The notes below the pieces were generated by a model, which searched no databases, was not told where the DNA came from, and saw only the letters and a list, made by a program, of their open reading frames with translations. A program made the translations under genes and the position numbers. Shown piece by piece: positions 43,709 to 53,460 of a stretch of 64,000 nucleotides of DNA (positions are counted from its first letter, which is position 1; each line of letters begins with the position of its first letter). The stretch comes from Chitinophagaceae bacterium. Its GTDB lineage: Bacteria; Bacteroidota; Bacteroidia; Chitinophagales; Chitinophagaceae. Location: contig JADKAJ010000002.1 in assembly GCA_016719165.1 (NCBI GenBank), positions 682,001 through 746,000 of the forward strand. Direction: 5' to 3'.

Positions 43709-46564
43709 TCAATGCGCTTCCAGCCAGTTATTACCTTCACCGCATTCCGCAATCACCGGTACATTATGTGGCAGCAGCATGGCTGATTGCATACATTCTA
43801 CGATTAAAGGCTTTAGTTCTTTAACTTCCGATTTCACCGCATCAAAGACCAATTCATCATGCACCTGTAAGATCATTCTACTCTCCATTTTTTCTTTCTT
43901 TAAAGCGGTATGCACTTTTTGCATAGCCAGTTTGATCATATCGGCAGCAGTGCCCTGAATGGGGGAATTGATCGCATTTCTTTCTGCAAAACCACGGACA
44001 GTGAAGTTGGCGGAATTAATATCCCTTAGCCATCTTTTTCTTCCCATTAATGTCTGCACATAACCATGTTCCCTCGCAAAGTTGATAGTGTCATCCATGT
44101 ATTTTTGAATACCTGGAAATTCTTTCTTGTAGTTGTCGATGATCTCTTTAGCTTCTGCTCTTGAGATGCCCAGGTTATCGGCTAATCCAAATGCTCCTTG
44201 TCCATAAATGATTCCGAAGTTTACACTTTTGGCTTTGTAGCGCATTTCTTTGGTAACGTCTTTCTCATCGATATTATAAACCCGGGCAGCTGTGGCTGTA
44301 TGAATGTCTGTTCCGTCTTTAAATGCCTTACACATATTGGCATCACCACTGATGGACGCAACAATTCTTAATTCAATCTGGGAGTAATCGGCGGATAATA
44401 AAATGTGTTTACTGTCTCTTGGAATAAAAGCTTTCCGTATCTCCTTTCCCCGATCTGTTCTGACCGGTATATTTTGCAGGTTGGGATTATTACTGGCTAA
44501 TCTTCCTGTCACAGCCACAGCCTGTCCATAGGTGGTATGTACCCGCCCTGTTTTTTTATTGATCAGTTGCGGAAGTGAATCAACATAGGTTGACTTCAAC
44601 TTTGTTAATTCCCGAAAAGTTAGAATATCATCTACTATCTGGTGTCCTTTTACAGCCAATTTCAGCAACACATCCTCCCCGGTCTGGTACTGACCAGTCT
44701 TTGTTTTTTTAGCAGAGGGATCCAGTTTCAGTTTATCAAATAATACTTCGCCTAACTGCTTGGGAGATGCGAGATTAAAGCGTACACCTGCCTGTTTGTA
44801 CACACTTTCTTCAGCCTTTTTCGCATCTTTTTCCAGTTCTTTGGAATAATCACTAAGAAAATCTACATCAACCTTTATTCCTTCAAATTCCATATCCACC
44901 AATACTTTTACTAAAGGGTTTTCAACTTCATTAAAGACTTTCTCAACTTCTTTTTGCTTTAATAACGGAGTGAATACATTTTTCAGTTGTAATGTGATAT
45001 CCGCATCCTCGCCGGCATATTCTTTTATCTTTTCGATCTCTACATCCCGCATATTACCCTGCGTCTTTCCTTTTTTCCCAATCAGTTCTTCTATATGCAC
45101 GGGTTCATAGCCCAGAAATTTTTCACTGAGTATATCCATGCTTCTTTTTCCATCGGGTTCAATCACATAATGGGCCAGCATGGTGTCGAAGATATTGCCG
45201 GCTACTTCGATTCCGTACCATTTTAATACCAGCAGGTCATACTTGGTGTTCTGGCCAATCCATAGCTTCTTCTTATCACTGAATAATACATCAAAGTGTG
45301 TTAATATTTCCTTTGTCTTCTTTTGATCAGCCGGACAGGGAACATAATAAGCTTCTCCCGGGTTAACAGAAAAACTAAGTCCTACCAACTCTGCATCATT
45401 GGCATCAATGCCGGTGGTTTCAGTATCAAAACAAATCTCATCATGTTTCTTTAATGCTGCGACCAGTTGCTTGATTGCAGTCTCTCCTTCAACCGCTTCA
45501 TATTTATGAGGAGTGTTATTAATGTTCTTATCAACACTTAATATTTCCGATGCTAGTTCCGGGTCTTGTATTGGTACCTGGCTACTGACAACGGAACCGG
45601 GACTTTCAACAATGTTTCCAAACAAGTCTGTTTGTACACCCTGTGGTATTTCTTTCTCTATAACAGATTTTCCCGGTGCTGCCACGGAGAATTCATCACC
45701 CAATAATCTTTTGCCTAATGTTCTGAACTCAAGTTCTGCAAATACTTCTTTCAGTTTTTCTTTATCCCAGTCTTTCAACTTAAAATCTTCTTCATGAAAC
45801 TCAACAGGGACAGTCGTAATGATAGTAGCAAGTTTTTTAGAAAGAATGGCCATCTCTTTTCCTTTCTTTACTTTTTCTCCCATGGCCCCTTTTATCTTGT
45901 CTGCATTAGCTAATGTATTCTCCAGTGATCCGTATTCAGCAAGGAACTTAGCGGCTGTTTTTTCTCCCACACCGGGAATACCGGGTATATTATCTACGGC
46001 ATCACCCATCATACCCAGCATATCTACTACCTGGCTTACATCTTTTATATTCCATTTGGCACACACTTCCTCCGGACCGAGTATTTCTGCATCATTACCC
46101 TGGTAAGCCGGTTTATATATTTTTATTTTTTCAGAAACCAGCTGACCATAGTCTTTATCCGGTGTTACCATATATACTTCGTATCCTGCTTTTTCTGCTT
46201 GTTTACTTAAGGTGCCAATAACGTCATCAGCTTCAAAACCATCAGCATATATAACCGGGATATTAAAACCTTCTATGATCTTTTTAATATCGGGTACAGC
46301 AGCTAAAATATCTTCTGGTGTTTCCTGCCGGTTAGCTTTATAATCTGCAAAATCAGTATGGCGTTCTGTGGGAGCTGAAGTATCAAAACATACAGCCATA
46401 TGCGAGGGCTTTTGTTTATTGATCAGTTCTACCAACGCATTGGTAAAGCCAAACTGCGCATTGGTATTTTTGCCTTTGGAGGTTAAGCGGGGATTACGGA
46501 TAAGTGCATAATAGGCACGGAATACAAGGGCAAAGGCATCAAGGAGGAAGACTCTTTTTTCCAT
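43709..46564 (-). CDS. polA: DNA polymerase I
   Basis: 951 residues. The 5'-3' exonuclease (about 1-290) has EADDVIGTLSKQAEKAG and DMLGMMGDAVDNIPGIPGVG. The 3'-5' proofreading domain is intact, with FDTETTGID at about 379-387 carrying the first two acidic ligands. Polymerase motifs A (SADYSQIELR), B (KSVNFGIIYGQG) and C (LQVHDELVFDA) are all present. It fills gaps in repair and removes RNA primers. Linker residues about 290-350 are Ser/Pro/Val-rich and variable. A TAnnTTAG-type element lies just before the ATG. Confidence 0.97.
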   Translation of the reverse strand: MEKRVFLLDAFALVFRAYYALIRNPRLTSKGKNTNAQFGFTNALVELINKQKPSHMAVCFDTSAPTERHTDFADYKANRQETPEDILAAVPDIKKIIEGFNIPVIYADGFEADDVIGTLSKQAEKAGYEVYMVTPDKDYGQLVSEKIKIYKPAYQGNDAEILGPEEVCAKWNIKDVSQVVDMLGMMGDAVDNIPGIPGVGEKTAAKFLAEYGSLENTLANADKIKGAMGEKVKKGKEMAILSKKLATIITTVPVEFHEEDFKLKDWDKEKLKEVFAELEFRTLGKRLLGDEFSVAAPGKSVIEKEIPQGVQTDLFGNIVESPGSVVSSQVPIQDPELASEILSVDKNINNTPHKYEAVEGETAIKQLVAALKKHDEICFDTETTGIDANDAELVGLSFSVNPGEAYYVPCPADQKKTKEILTHFDVLFSDKKKLWIGQNTKYDLLVLKWYGIEVAGNIFDTMLAHYVIEPDGKRSMDILSEKFLGYEPVHIEELIGKKGKTQGNMRDVEIEKIKEYAGEDADITLQLKNVFTPLLKQKEVEKVFNEVENPLVKVLVDMEFEGIKVDVDFLSDYSKELEKDAKKAEESVYKQAGVRFNLASPKQLGEVLFDKLKLDPSAKKTKTGQYQTGEDVLLKLAVKGHQIVDDILTFRELTKLKSTYVDSLPQLINKKTGRVHTTYGQAVAVTGRLASNNPNLQNIPVRTDRGKEIRKAFIPRDSKHILLSADYSQIELRIVASISGDANMCKAFKDGTDIHTATAARVYNIDEKDVTKEMRYKAKSVNFGIIYGQGAFGLADNLGISRAEAKEIIDNYKKEFPGIQKYMDDTINFAREHGYVQTLMGRKRWLRDINSANFTVRGFAERNAINSPIQGTAADMIKLAMQKVHTALKKEKMESRMILQVHDELVFDAVKSEVKELKPLIVECMQSAMLLPHNVPVIAECGEGNNWLEAH

Positions 46565-46603
46565 GCCTCTAAGGTAAAGATTTCAACCGTGTCGCATTTA
46601 AAA

Positions 46604-46636
46604 ACACAACAAGCCCGGCTAAAAGGCCGGGCTGCT
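46604..46636 (-). terminator. Intrinsic terminator of the gene at 46658
   Basis: AGCCCGGC pairs with GCCGGGCT around a short A/T loop, followed on the minus strand by TTGTTGTGTTTTT. Confidence 0.75.
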
Positions 46637-46657
46637 GATATGTTAACGCTGCTTTGC

Positions 46658-46939
46658 TTAATTAATAGAAAGTTTCAGGGCTGTTGAATTCTCTGCTGTT
46701 GATTTAGAAGCATTTTTTTGCTCTTTATCAACAGAAACAGCAGCAGTCTCATTTTTCTTTTGCAGGTACTGTTCAGGGTTGTCTACCAGAACGGTTCCGC
46801 TAAAAGCGGCAGTAGTTGATGGTATTGCCTGGGCACTTCCAACAACAGCTTTGTCCTTATGAATAAAGTTCAGGTAGAGGGCGAAGAACAACAGGTTGAA
46901 TGCAAAAAAATTGGCGATTTTACGGACACGTCTTTTCAT
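46658..46939 (-). CDS. Small single-membrane-helix protein, function unknown
   Basis: 93 residues. A basic start (MKRRVRKIANFFA) leads to one membrane helix (about 10-25, FFAFNLLFFALYLNF); the rest is polar and Ala/Lys/Asn-rich, so the bulk is likely outside or low-complexity. No family recognised. Placed between polA and uvrB, with its own terminator. Confidence 0.6.
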   Translation of the reverse strand: MKRRVRKIANFFAFNLLFFALYLNFIHKDKAVVGSAQAIPSTTAAFSGTVLVDNPEQYLQKKNETAAVSVDKEQKNASKSTAENSTALKLSIN

Positions 46940-47087
46940 GATTCGGATTTATTGGATTTTAAAAAATGGTTTATCGGATATCTGCGGCTAAGATAAACGC
47001 ATGTACTACCAGCTGCAAGTAAAGAGGGAATATTTTAAATAAAATCGGGCACAAATACGCCAGGGGTATTCGTAAAACTACGAGTGG

Positions 47088-49127
47088 TTATTTTTTCATC
47101 TCCTCCAATCTTTTCTGAAGCGAAAACATTTCATCCCGTAGTCTTGCCGCTTCCATAAAATCCAGGTCCCTCGCTGCTCTTTCCATTTCTTTTTTAATTT
47201 TGGAAAGTGCTTTCTCCATTTGTGGAATGGTTTTGTATTCAGCCTGTTCTTCCGCGGCTACAGTAACCAGGTCTTCATCCGGGGCAATCGCATAAGGATT
47301 GGCAGGGTCATATCCTTTTATATCCAATACAGATGTTTGTGCAAATACATCTTTGGTTGATTTGATAACAGTTCTTGGTGTAATGCCGTGTTCAATATTA
47401 AAGGCAATCTGTTTTTCCCGGCGGCGGTTGGTTTCATCAATGGTTTTTTGCATACTGTCCGTCATCTTATCTGCATAAAAGATCACCAATCCATCCACAT
47501 TTCTCGCGGCACGGCCTGCTGTTTGTATCAGTGATTTTTCATTGCGCAGAAATCCTTCTTTGTCTGCATCAAGGATCGCAACCAGGGATACTTCGGGGAG
47601 GTCCAGTCCTTCCCGCAATAAATTAACTCCTACCAGCACATCAATTTTTCCCAAACGTAACTCACGGAGAATTTCTATTCTCTCCAGGGTGTCCACTTCA
47701 CTATGTATATATTTTGATTTGATATTGATACGGTGAAGATATTTGTCCATTTCTTCTGCCATCCTTTTGGTGAGTGTCGTTACCAGTACCCTGTCGCCCT
47801 TGGTTACCCGTTTATCAATTTCATCCAGCAGATCATCTATCTGGTTCACGGATGGTCTTACTTCAATAGGTGGCTCCAATAGTCCGGTAGGCCTTACCAC
47901 CTGTTCCACCACTACACCACCGCATTTTTCCAGTTCGTAATCATCAGGAGTGGCGGAAACAAAAATGACCTGGTTCTGCAAGGATTCAAATTCATGAAAA
48001 TTCAAAGGACGGTTATCCAGTGCAGACGGTAAACGGAAACCATAGTCAACCAATATCAGTTTCCTGCTTCTGTCACCTCCATACATCCCGCTTACCTGTG
48101 GGATAGTTTGGTGACTTTCATCAATCACCATCAGGTAATCCTTTGGAAAATAATCTAATAAACAGAATGGTCTTGTCCCGGGCCTTCTTCTGTCAAAAAA
48201 TCTTGAATAGTTTTCAATCCCATTGCAATAACCAAGTTCCCTGATCATTTCCAGGTCATAGTTAACTCTTTCAGTCAGCCGTTGTGCTTCAATATATTTT
48301 CCTTCTCTCTTAAAATATTCTGCCTGCGCCGCCACTTCATCCTGTATTTCATAAAGCACCTGTTGCAAAATATCTTTTGGAGCCACGTATAAGTTAGCCG
48401 GGAAGATGGCCGCATTTTCCATCTTGCCGATCCTCTTGCTGCTAACTACATCAATACTTTCTATCTCCTCAATTTCATCACCAAAAAAAGTGATACGATA
48501 TCCATAGTCAACATAAGGAAGATTGATGTCAACGGTATCACCTTTCACCCGGAACGTCCCCCTGTTAAACTCTACTGTTGTCCTGTTATACAAAGAATTA
48601 ACTAATGAATGAAGAAAAGCCTGCCTGGAAATGGTTTGCCCTTTATTGATACGGATAATGCCGTTTTCGTAATCAGTTGGATTGCCCATACCATAAATAC
48701 AACTTACGGAGGCAACGACAATAATATCTCTTCTACCGCTTAGTAAACTGGAAGTGGCTCTCAGGCGCAGTTTATCCAGCTCATCATTAATACTCAGGTC
48801 TTTTTCGATATATACATCGCTTACCGGCATATATGCTTCCGGCTGGTAGTAGTCGTAATAAGAAACAAAATATTCTACCGCATTCTCCGGAAAGAATTGA
48901 CGGAACTCACCATACAATTGTGCCACCAGGGTTTTATTATGTGTCAGCACCAATGTGGGGCGTTGCAGTTGCTGAATTACATTGGCGATGGTATAGGTCT
49001 TGCCACTACCGGTAACACCTAATAAGGTCTGGTATTTTTCTCCGTTCAGAATCCCCTCAGTCAGATTTTGGATGGCTGCGGGCTGGTCGCCGGCGGGGGG
49101 AAAGGGAATATGGAGATTGAATGGCAT
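47088..49127 (-). CDS. uvrB: Excinuclease ABC subunit B
   Basis: About 679 residues from ATG 49127 (MPFNLHIPFPPAGDQPAAIQ); an ATG at 49139 is in frame. Walker A is GVTGSGKT. The beta-hairpin region YFVSYYDYYQPEAYMP grips damaged DNA. Helicase motifs include VIDESHQTIPQ and the C-terminal VLVGVNLLREGLDLPEVSL and QTAGRAARN. The final UVR domain (MERAARDLDFMEAARLRDEM) binds UvrC. It verifies damage in nucleotide-excision repair. Transcribed alone; the 188-base gap up to 49327 also holds the promoter of the opposite gene, and no clear signal stands out there. Confidence 0.97.
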   Translation of the reverse strand: MPFNLHIPFPPAGDQPAAIQNLTEGILNGEKYQTLLGVTGSGKTYTIANVIQQLQRPTLVLTHNKTLVAQLYGEFRQFFPENAVEYFVSYYDYYQPEAYMPVSDVYIEKDLSINDELDKLRLRATSSLLSGRRDIIVVASVSCIYGMGNPTDYENGIIRINKGQTISRQAFLHSLVNSLYNRTTVEFNRGTFRVKGDTVDINLPYVDYGYRITFFGDEIEEIESIDVVSSKRIGKMENAAIFPANLYVAPKDILQQVLYEIQDEVAAQAEYFKREGKYIEAQRLTERVNYDLEMIRELGYCNGIENYSRFFDRRRPGTRPFCLLDYFPKDYLMVIDESHQTIPQVSGMYGGDRSRKLILVDYGFRLPSALDNRPLNFHEFESLQNQVIFVSATPDDYELEKCGGVVVEQVVRPTGLLEPPIEVRPSVNQIDDLLDEIDKRVTKGDRVLVTTLTKRMAEEMDKYLHRINIKSKYIHSEVDTLERIEILRELRLGKIDVLVGVNLLREGLDLPEVSLVAILDADKEGFLRNEKSLIQTAGRAARNVDGLVIFYADKMTDSMQKTIDETNRRREKQIAFNIEHGITPRTVIKSTKDVFAQTSVLDIKGYDPANPYAIAPDEDLVTVAAEEQAEYKTIPQMEKALSKIKKEMERAARDLDFMEAARLRDEMFSLQKRLEEMKK

Positions 49128-49327
49128 AAGGATATGCAATTTACTGAATGAACCGCTGAAACGGCAGGCTTCTGATAATTATCATATGCATCATAAACAT
49201 CAATTAACAAGAATCATAGGCAGCGCTATTTATAAAAATCTCATCTTTATCCAACCAATTTTCCGCCCAGATAATTGATGACCCTGAGAGGGTTACAAAA
49301 GCGTACTTTAACCGCAAAACAGCGTAC

Positions 49328-51739
49328 ATGAAAAAAGTTATTGCAACAGCAGGTATTATTATGTTGGTTTTTTTTAGCCTGCAGGCTCAGAAAATTGATT
49401 CAGCATTAACAGTGCTGAACACACAATTTCCAACGGAGAAGATCTATATCCATTACGATAAAGAATATTATGTGGCCGGAGAGACAATCTGGTTCAAAGC
49501 ATATTTATACAATGATGGTAAACCGGATGCTGTCAGTAATAATTTTTACCTGCAGTTCATAGATGCTAAAGGAAATATTATCAGTTCAGGAAAATACCCG
49601 GTTGTAGGGGCTACTGCCAGGGGAAATATCAGTATTCCGGATTCTCTTCCACAGGGCAATTATTATATCCGGGCATTGACACCGGCTATGCTGAATAATG
49701 ATGAGTCGTTTGTCTACAAAAAAAATATTGTCATTTTTAAACCAGGGGTAACACCTGCAGCTGCAAAATTATCACAAACAGTCTCCCTCCAGTTTTTTCC
49801 TGAGAGCGGATACCTCGTTGATGGGATACTGACAATGGTTGCTTTTAAAGCAGTTGACCAATTCGGCATCCCGGTTGAGATAAGTGGAATGATAAAAACC
49901 GAAGACGGAATTACTGTTGCCCCGTTTAAAACCTATCATGATGGTATTGGCAGGGTGCCATTTAAACCACTGGCAGGGAAGAAATATATTGCGGAAACAG
50001 AGACTGCAGCTGGGAAAAGACAGTTCAATCTTCCGGAAGTCCGGGCATCAGGGATAATCCTGAAAGTTCAGGATGAAAAAGGGGGGAAAAAATTTCAATT
50101 GGTAAGGGGGCCAAAAGAAAAGGAGCAATTTGAAAATTTATTGCTGGTAGCGCAAATAAATAATCATGTGGTGTATGAAACAGAGATCGCCTTTGAGGGG
50201 TACCCTTCAATCATTGGTCACCTCATTACGGATAGCCTGCCTTCCGGTATCTTACATTTTACTGTTTTTAGTGATAAAGGTGTTCCTCTTGCTGAACGGC
50301 TTTCTTTTGTCAATAATGAAGAATATAAGGTGAAACCGGATATCAATATAGTAAAACTGGGTACCGGTAAACGGGAAGAAAATATTTTTGAACTGAGTTT
50401 TCCCGATATGGTGCAAAGAAGTTTTTCTGTATCAGTCGTTGATATTCCGGGTGGTGGTCTTACAGATAAGGAGAATATTTACTCCCGGTTTTTATTGACA
50501 GACGATCTGAAAGGATATATACATAATCCTGCCTGGTATTTTAACAGTAAAACTGATTCAACTGACCTGGCTATGGACAACCTCATGCTTACACATGGCT
50601 GGAGACGGTTTAACTGGAATAAAATATTGGCAAAGGAGTTTCCTGAAAAGAAATTTAATGATGAAAGCCTTATTAGAATAGCCGGTAAAGTTGTGGATGA
50701 GAAAACCAATGCTCCATTAACAACAGGTAAACTTAATATCTATATTGAAGCGGAGGACTCCACTACTCAAAACCAGGAAGGGATCCTTTCCGAACAGGGA
50801 AGATTCATACTGGACTCATTAGTGTTCATGGGTAAAGCAAAATTTTATTATGCTTATACAGATAAACAGGGTAAACCCAAACCTGCCCTTGCAATTACCG
50901 ATGAGAACGAAATGGAAAAGCAGGTGATAAAAATTCCTTTGTTGATTCCATCAGAAGTTGGAGAGAAGAATCTATCCGGCTTGCCTTACAATGAAGAGAT
51001 AGCCAGGCGCTATACATACACACAAGGCTTTGAGGAAAAAATTAAGGAGTTGGAAAATGTTGATATAAAATCAAAATCCTCTAAAAAGCCTTTTGATATT
51101 GTGAATGAGAAATATACCACTGGTGTATTCAGGACAGCCGGCAAAGTGAACCTTGATAATATTAATGAGCCGGCAAACGATAAATCAATGAATGTGATTG
51201 ATTATATTAAGAACAGGATTCAGCAGGTGGAAATACAGGGCGGACGCTTTGTCAACAGGAAAAATATGAGTTTGATGAGTGGCCAGAAATGGGTAATTGG
51301 ACTTTTCCTGAATGAACAACCTGCAGATATGGGTTTTTTACGGACAATTAGAGTAACCGATGTGGCACTGGTTAAGTTTTATGAAGCCGGTTTTGTAGGG
51401 GTGGGTAGCGGTTCACCAGGCGGGGCGCTGTCTATTTATACTAAAGAAAAATTTATGGATGAACAAAAGCCGGATAAGCTGAGTTTTTTTGAAGCAAATG
51501 GATATTCAATCACAAAAGAATTTTATAGTCCTTCCTATACTACAGCAGAAGCAAAGCAGATCGGGGTGGATGGAAGGACAACGCTATACTGGAATTCCAA
51601 CCTGTTTACAGATATGGAAACCAGGACGGTTAAATTAAATTTTTATAATAATGATTTCAGCAAGAAGTTCAAAGTGATTGTGGAAGGGTTTGATGCAACT
51701 GGAAAGCTGATACACCTGGAAAGAGAGATAGGGAACTAA
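49328..51739 (+). CDS. Exported MG2-domain protein with TonB-plug-like domain
   Basis: 803 residues with a signal peptide (GIIMLVFFSLQAQ). The MG2 beta sandwich (about 30-135) has EKIYIHYDKEYYVAGETIWF and the KAYLYNDG strand as in alpha-2-macroglobulin-like proteins. Further beta domains follow. Residues about 625-710 have YIKNRIQQVEIQGGRFVNRK and FYEAGFVGVGSGSPGGALSI, which is the plug-domain pattern of TonB-dependent receptors without a barrel. Such proteins sit in the periplasm or on the outer membrane and may help receptor complexes. Followed by a bidirectional terminator. Confidence 0.85.
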   Translation: MKKVIATAGIIMLVFFSLQAQKIDSALTVLNTQFPTEKIYIHYDKEYYVAGETIWFKAYLYNDGKPDAVSNNFYLQFIDAKGNIISSGKYPVVGATARGNISIPDSLPQGNYYIRALTPAMLNNDESFVYKKNIVIFKPGVTPAAAKLSQTVSLQFFPESGYLVDGILTMVAFKAVDQFGIPVEISGMIKTEDGITVAPFKTYHDGIGRVPFKPLAGKKYIAETETAAGKRQFNLPEVRASGIILKVQDEKGGKKFQLVRGPKEKEQFENLLLVAQINNHVVYETEIAFEGYPSIIGHLITDSLPSGILHFTVFSDKGVPLAERLSFVNNEEYKVKPDINIVKLGTGKREENIFELSFPDMVQRSFSVSVVDIPGGGLTDKENIYSRFLLTDDLKGYIHNPAWYFNSKTDSTDLAMDNLMLTHGWRRFNWNKILAKEFPEKKFNDESLIRIAGKVVDEKTNAPLTTGKLNIYIEAEDSTTQNQEGILSEQGRFILDSLVFMGKAKFYYAYTDKQGKPKPALAITDENEMEKQVIKIPLLIPSEVGEKNLSGLPYNEEIARRYTYTQGFEEKIKELENVDIKSKSSKKPFDIVNEKYTTGVFRTAGKVNLDNINEPANDKSMNVIDYIKNRIQQVEIQGGRFVNRKNMSLMSGQKWVIGLFLNEQPADMGFLRTIRVTDVALVKFYEAGFVGVGSGSPGGALSIYTKEKFMDEQKPDKLSFFEANGYSITKEFYSPSYTTAEAKQIGVDGRTTLYWNSNLFTDMETRTVKLNFYNNDFSKKFKVIVEGFDATGKLIHLEREIGN

Positions 51740-51752
51740 ATAAAGCTCAGTA

Positions 51753-51793
51753 AATGAAACACCCCACAATAGAGCGGGGCGTTTCATTTTTAT
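51753..51793. terminator. Bidirectional intrinsic terminator
   Basis: ATGAAACACCCC and GGGGCGTTTCAT pair around ACAATAGAGC, followed by TTTTTAT on the plus strand and A-rich DNA on the other side. It separates the MG2 gene from the convergent YceI gene. Confidence 0.8.
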
Positions 51794-51806
51794 AGGAGTA
51801 TTTTTA

Positions 51807-52349
51807 TCAGAACTCAGCTGAAACTGTAATCTTTGGTTCTTTATCTATTTTGCCGGCTTCAATCGGCTGACCGGTGATATTATAATCTTCTAATTTGATT
51901 TTGAAATTAGCTGCAACCTTGATTTTTCCATCAGCAACTGTTACAGTTCCTTGAACCTTTGAAGGTTTACTGATTCCTTTAACGGTGAGGTTACCGTTTA
52001 CTTTTACAGTATAGGTTCCGTTTTTATCGAATTTTACTTTATTTACTTTATCGATCGTTCCCGTAAAGGTGAATTTGGGAAACTGGTCAGAACTCATCCA
52101 GTTGGGGGCGTTGAAATGCTCCTGGATTTTAGGATTGGAAAAAGCGAAATTTTTTACAGCTGCTTCAAAAGCCACGGCACCTGTTTGAGTATCAATAGAA
52201 CCGATAACCGTTTTGTTTTCTGCCCTGGGTAAGGCATCTTTTGGTGTAGTGGCATCAAAAGAAACGGTTGCTGATGAAGTAGTTTTTTTTTGTGCAAACG
52301 CTGCGCCTGCAGTTAATACTAAAGCCAGAATAAGTGTTGTTTTTTTCAT
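51807..52349 (-). CDS. Exported YceI-family protein
   Basis: 180 residues with a signal peptide (TLILALVLTAGAAFAQ). The lipocalin-like YceI barrel (about 45-180) shows IDTQTGAVAFEAAVKNFAFS and the strands YTVKVNGNLTVKGISKPSKV and VAANFKIKLEDYNI. YceI proteins bind isoprenoid-type lipids in the periplasm. It lies 17 bases after the OB-fold gene, so the two form one operon. Confidence 0.93.
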   Translation of the reverse strand: MKKTTLILALVLTAGAAFAQKKTTSSATVSFDATTPKDALPRAENKTVIGSIDTQTGAVAFEAAVKNFAFSNPKIQEHFNAPNWMSSDQFPKFTFTGTIDKVNKVKFDKNGTYTVKVNGNLTVKGISKPSKVQGTVTVADGKIKVAANFKIKLEDYNITGQPIEAGKIDKEPKITVSAEF

Positions 52350-52366
52350 TTGTTGATTAATTGTAT

Positions 52367-53272
52367 TTATTTGATATTAAAAGTTGCTCTTTTGAATGTT
52401 ATCGCTGTTGTACCCAATATTTCACTATAAATACTGCCACTGCAAACACCTTTCAATGAAACAGCCTCTCCCGCTGTAATCTTATTTATTTTATCAAACT
52501 GATTTTTTTCCAGGGAGAAGATGGCATAAGAACCGGTACTGTCTTCAAATTTGATGGTGCTTGTTGAATCACCCAGTATTTCAATAGCGGAAGTGTTACC
52601 ATTTACAATAATGGTTTTCTCCAGGTACTTTTTGTTAGCTGCCGTATCGTTTATCAAAAATTCTTTTATCAGTCCCGCAGCATCAGCAGTATAATCTGCG
52701 GCCACCTTGTCTGTATGGGTAAAAGTTTCAGACAGTACAGATTGCTCTCCGATTTTATATGCTCCCCATGCTAACACAGGGCCTATAAAAACCCAGGCCA
52801 ATTTTTTATACCAGGCATGCAGGGGAAGTGAAGTCAAAATAAAACCTATTGCAGTAAAAACGGTAATAAAAGCACCCGGTTCCAGCATATCAAATGCGCT
52901 GTTGCCTACTCCCAGGTCGATCAGTGTATTCGAAAAAAAATAGTAAACAGTGACAAGTGAGAGGGCCAATGCCCCGGAAATAAAAACAGGGATGGAAGTT
53001 TTTTTATTTTGTAAAACTATAACGATTCCGGCAACAACTAAGACGGGGATCAGCCAGAAGATATAAAATGTAAAATCAAACTGGGGAAATGGATTGCCTA
53101 ATCCAAAATTAGATTCCGATAATTTGAAAAAATTTCCGGCTGGCATATGATAACCGCTCACTTTAATATCTTTCCAGGCCACCCAGGGAAGGAAAAAGGA
53201 AACCAGCAATCCGGCTCCGAAAAGTAAATGGAGCGATTGTAATAAACTGGTTTTCGGTGATGCGGTAGTCAT
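52367..53272 (-). CDS. Membrane protein with tRNA_anti-like OB-fold
   Basis: 301 residues. Six or so membrane helices fill about 15-190, starting LLFGAGLLVSFFLPWVAWKD. The C-terminal 100 residues are a soluble OB-fold-like domain: KKYLEKTIIVNGNTSAIEIL, STIKFEDSTGSYAIF and ITAGEAVSLKGVCSG, the pattern of the tRNA_anti-like group. Such domains are placed outside the membrane and are of unknown role. First gene of the YceI operon, behind a promoter with a perfect palindrome. Confidence 0.8.
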   Translation of the reverse strand: MTTASPKTSLLQSLHLLFGAGLLVSFFLPWVAWKDIKVSGYHMPAGNFFKLSESNFGLGNPFPQFDFTFYIFWLIPVLVVAGIVIVLQNKKTSIPVFISGALALSLVTVYYFFSNTLIDLGVGNSAFDMLEPGAFITVFTAIGFILTSLPLHAWYKKLAWVFIGPVLAWGAYKIGEQSVLSETFTHTDKVAADYTADAAGLIKEFLINDTAANKKYLEKTIIVNGNTSAIEILGDSTSTIKFEDSTGSYAIFSLEKNQFDKINKITAGEAVSLKGVCSGSIYSEILGTTAITFKRATFNIK

Positions 53273-53327
53273 ATAAATAAACTGTATTAACGGTTCCCTG
53301 CTTTAATAGGTTGCGGGGAGGACAGAA

Positions 53328-53351
53328 CAAATATACAATGTTTAAACATTG
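53328..53351 (-). promoter_or_regulatory. Promoter and perfect palindrome of the OB-fold/YceI operon
   Basis: Minus strand TATATTTG (53335-53328) is an exact -7 match. Immediately upstream is CAATGTTTAAACATTG (53336-53351), a perfect 16-base inverted repeat placed to overlap the RNA polymerase contact. The operon is probably regulated by a dimeric factor; none is encoded nearby. Confidence 0.65.
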
Positions 53352-53386
53352 ATTTGTTTTTTTTCTTGTAAAATATTTGTGAAGAA

Positions 53387-53419
53387 ATAAAAAACCGTTC
53401 TGCCGGAGGCGGAACGGTT
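53387..53419 (-). terminator. Intrinsic terminator of recA
   Basis: AACCGTTCCGCC pairs with GGCAGAACGGTT around a short loop and is followed by TTTTTATTTC on the minus strand, 41 bases after the recA stop. Confidence 0.85.
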
Positions 53420-53460
53420 CAGTACACTAACCCATCGTTAATACATTGTATATAAGTCAA

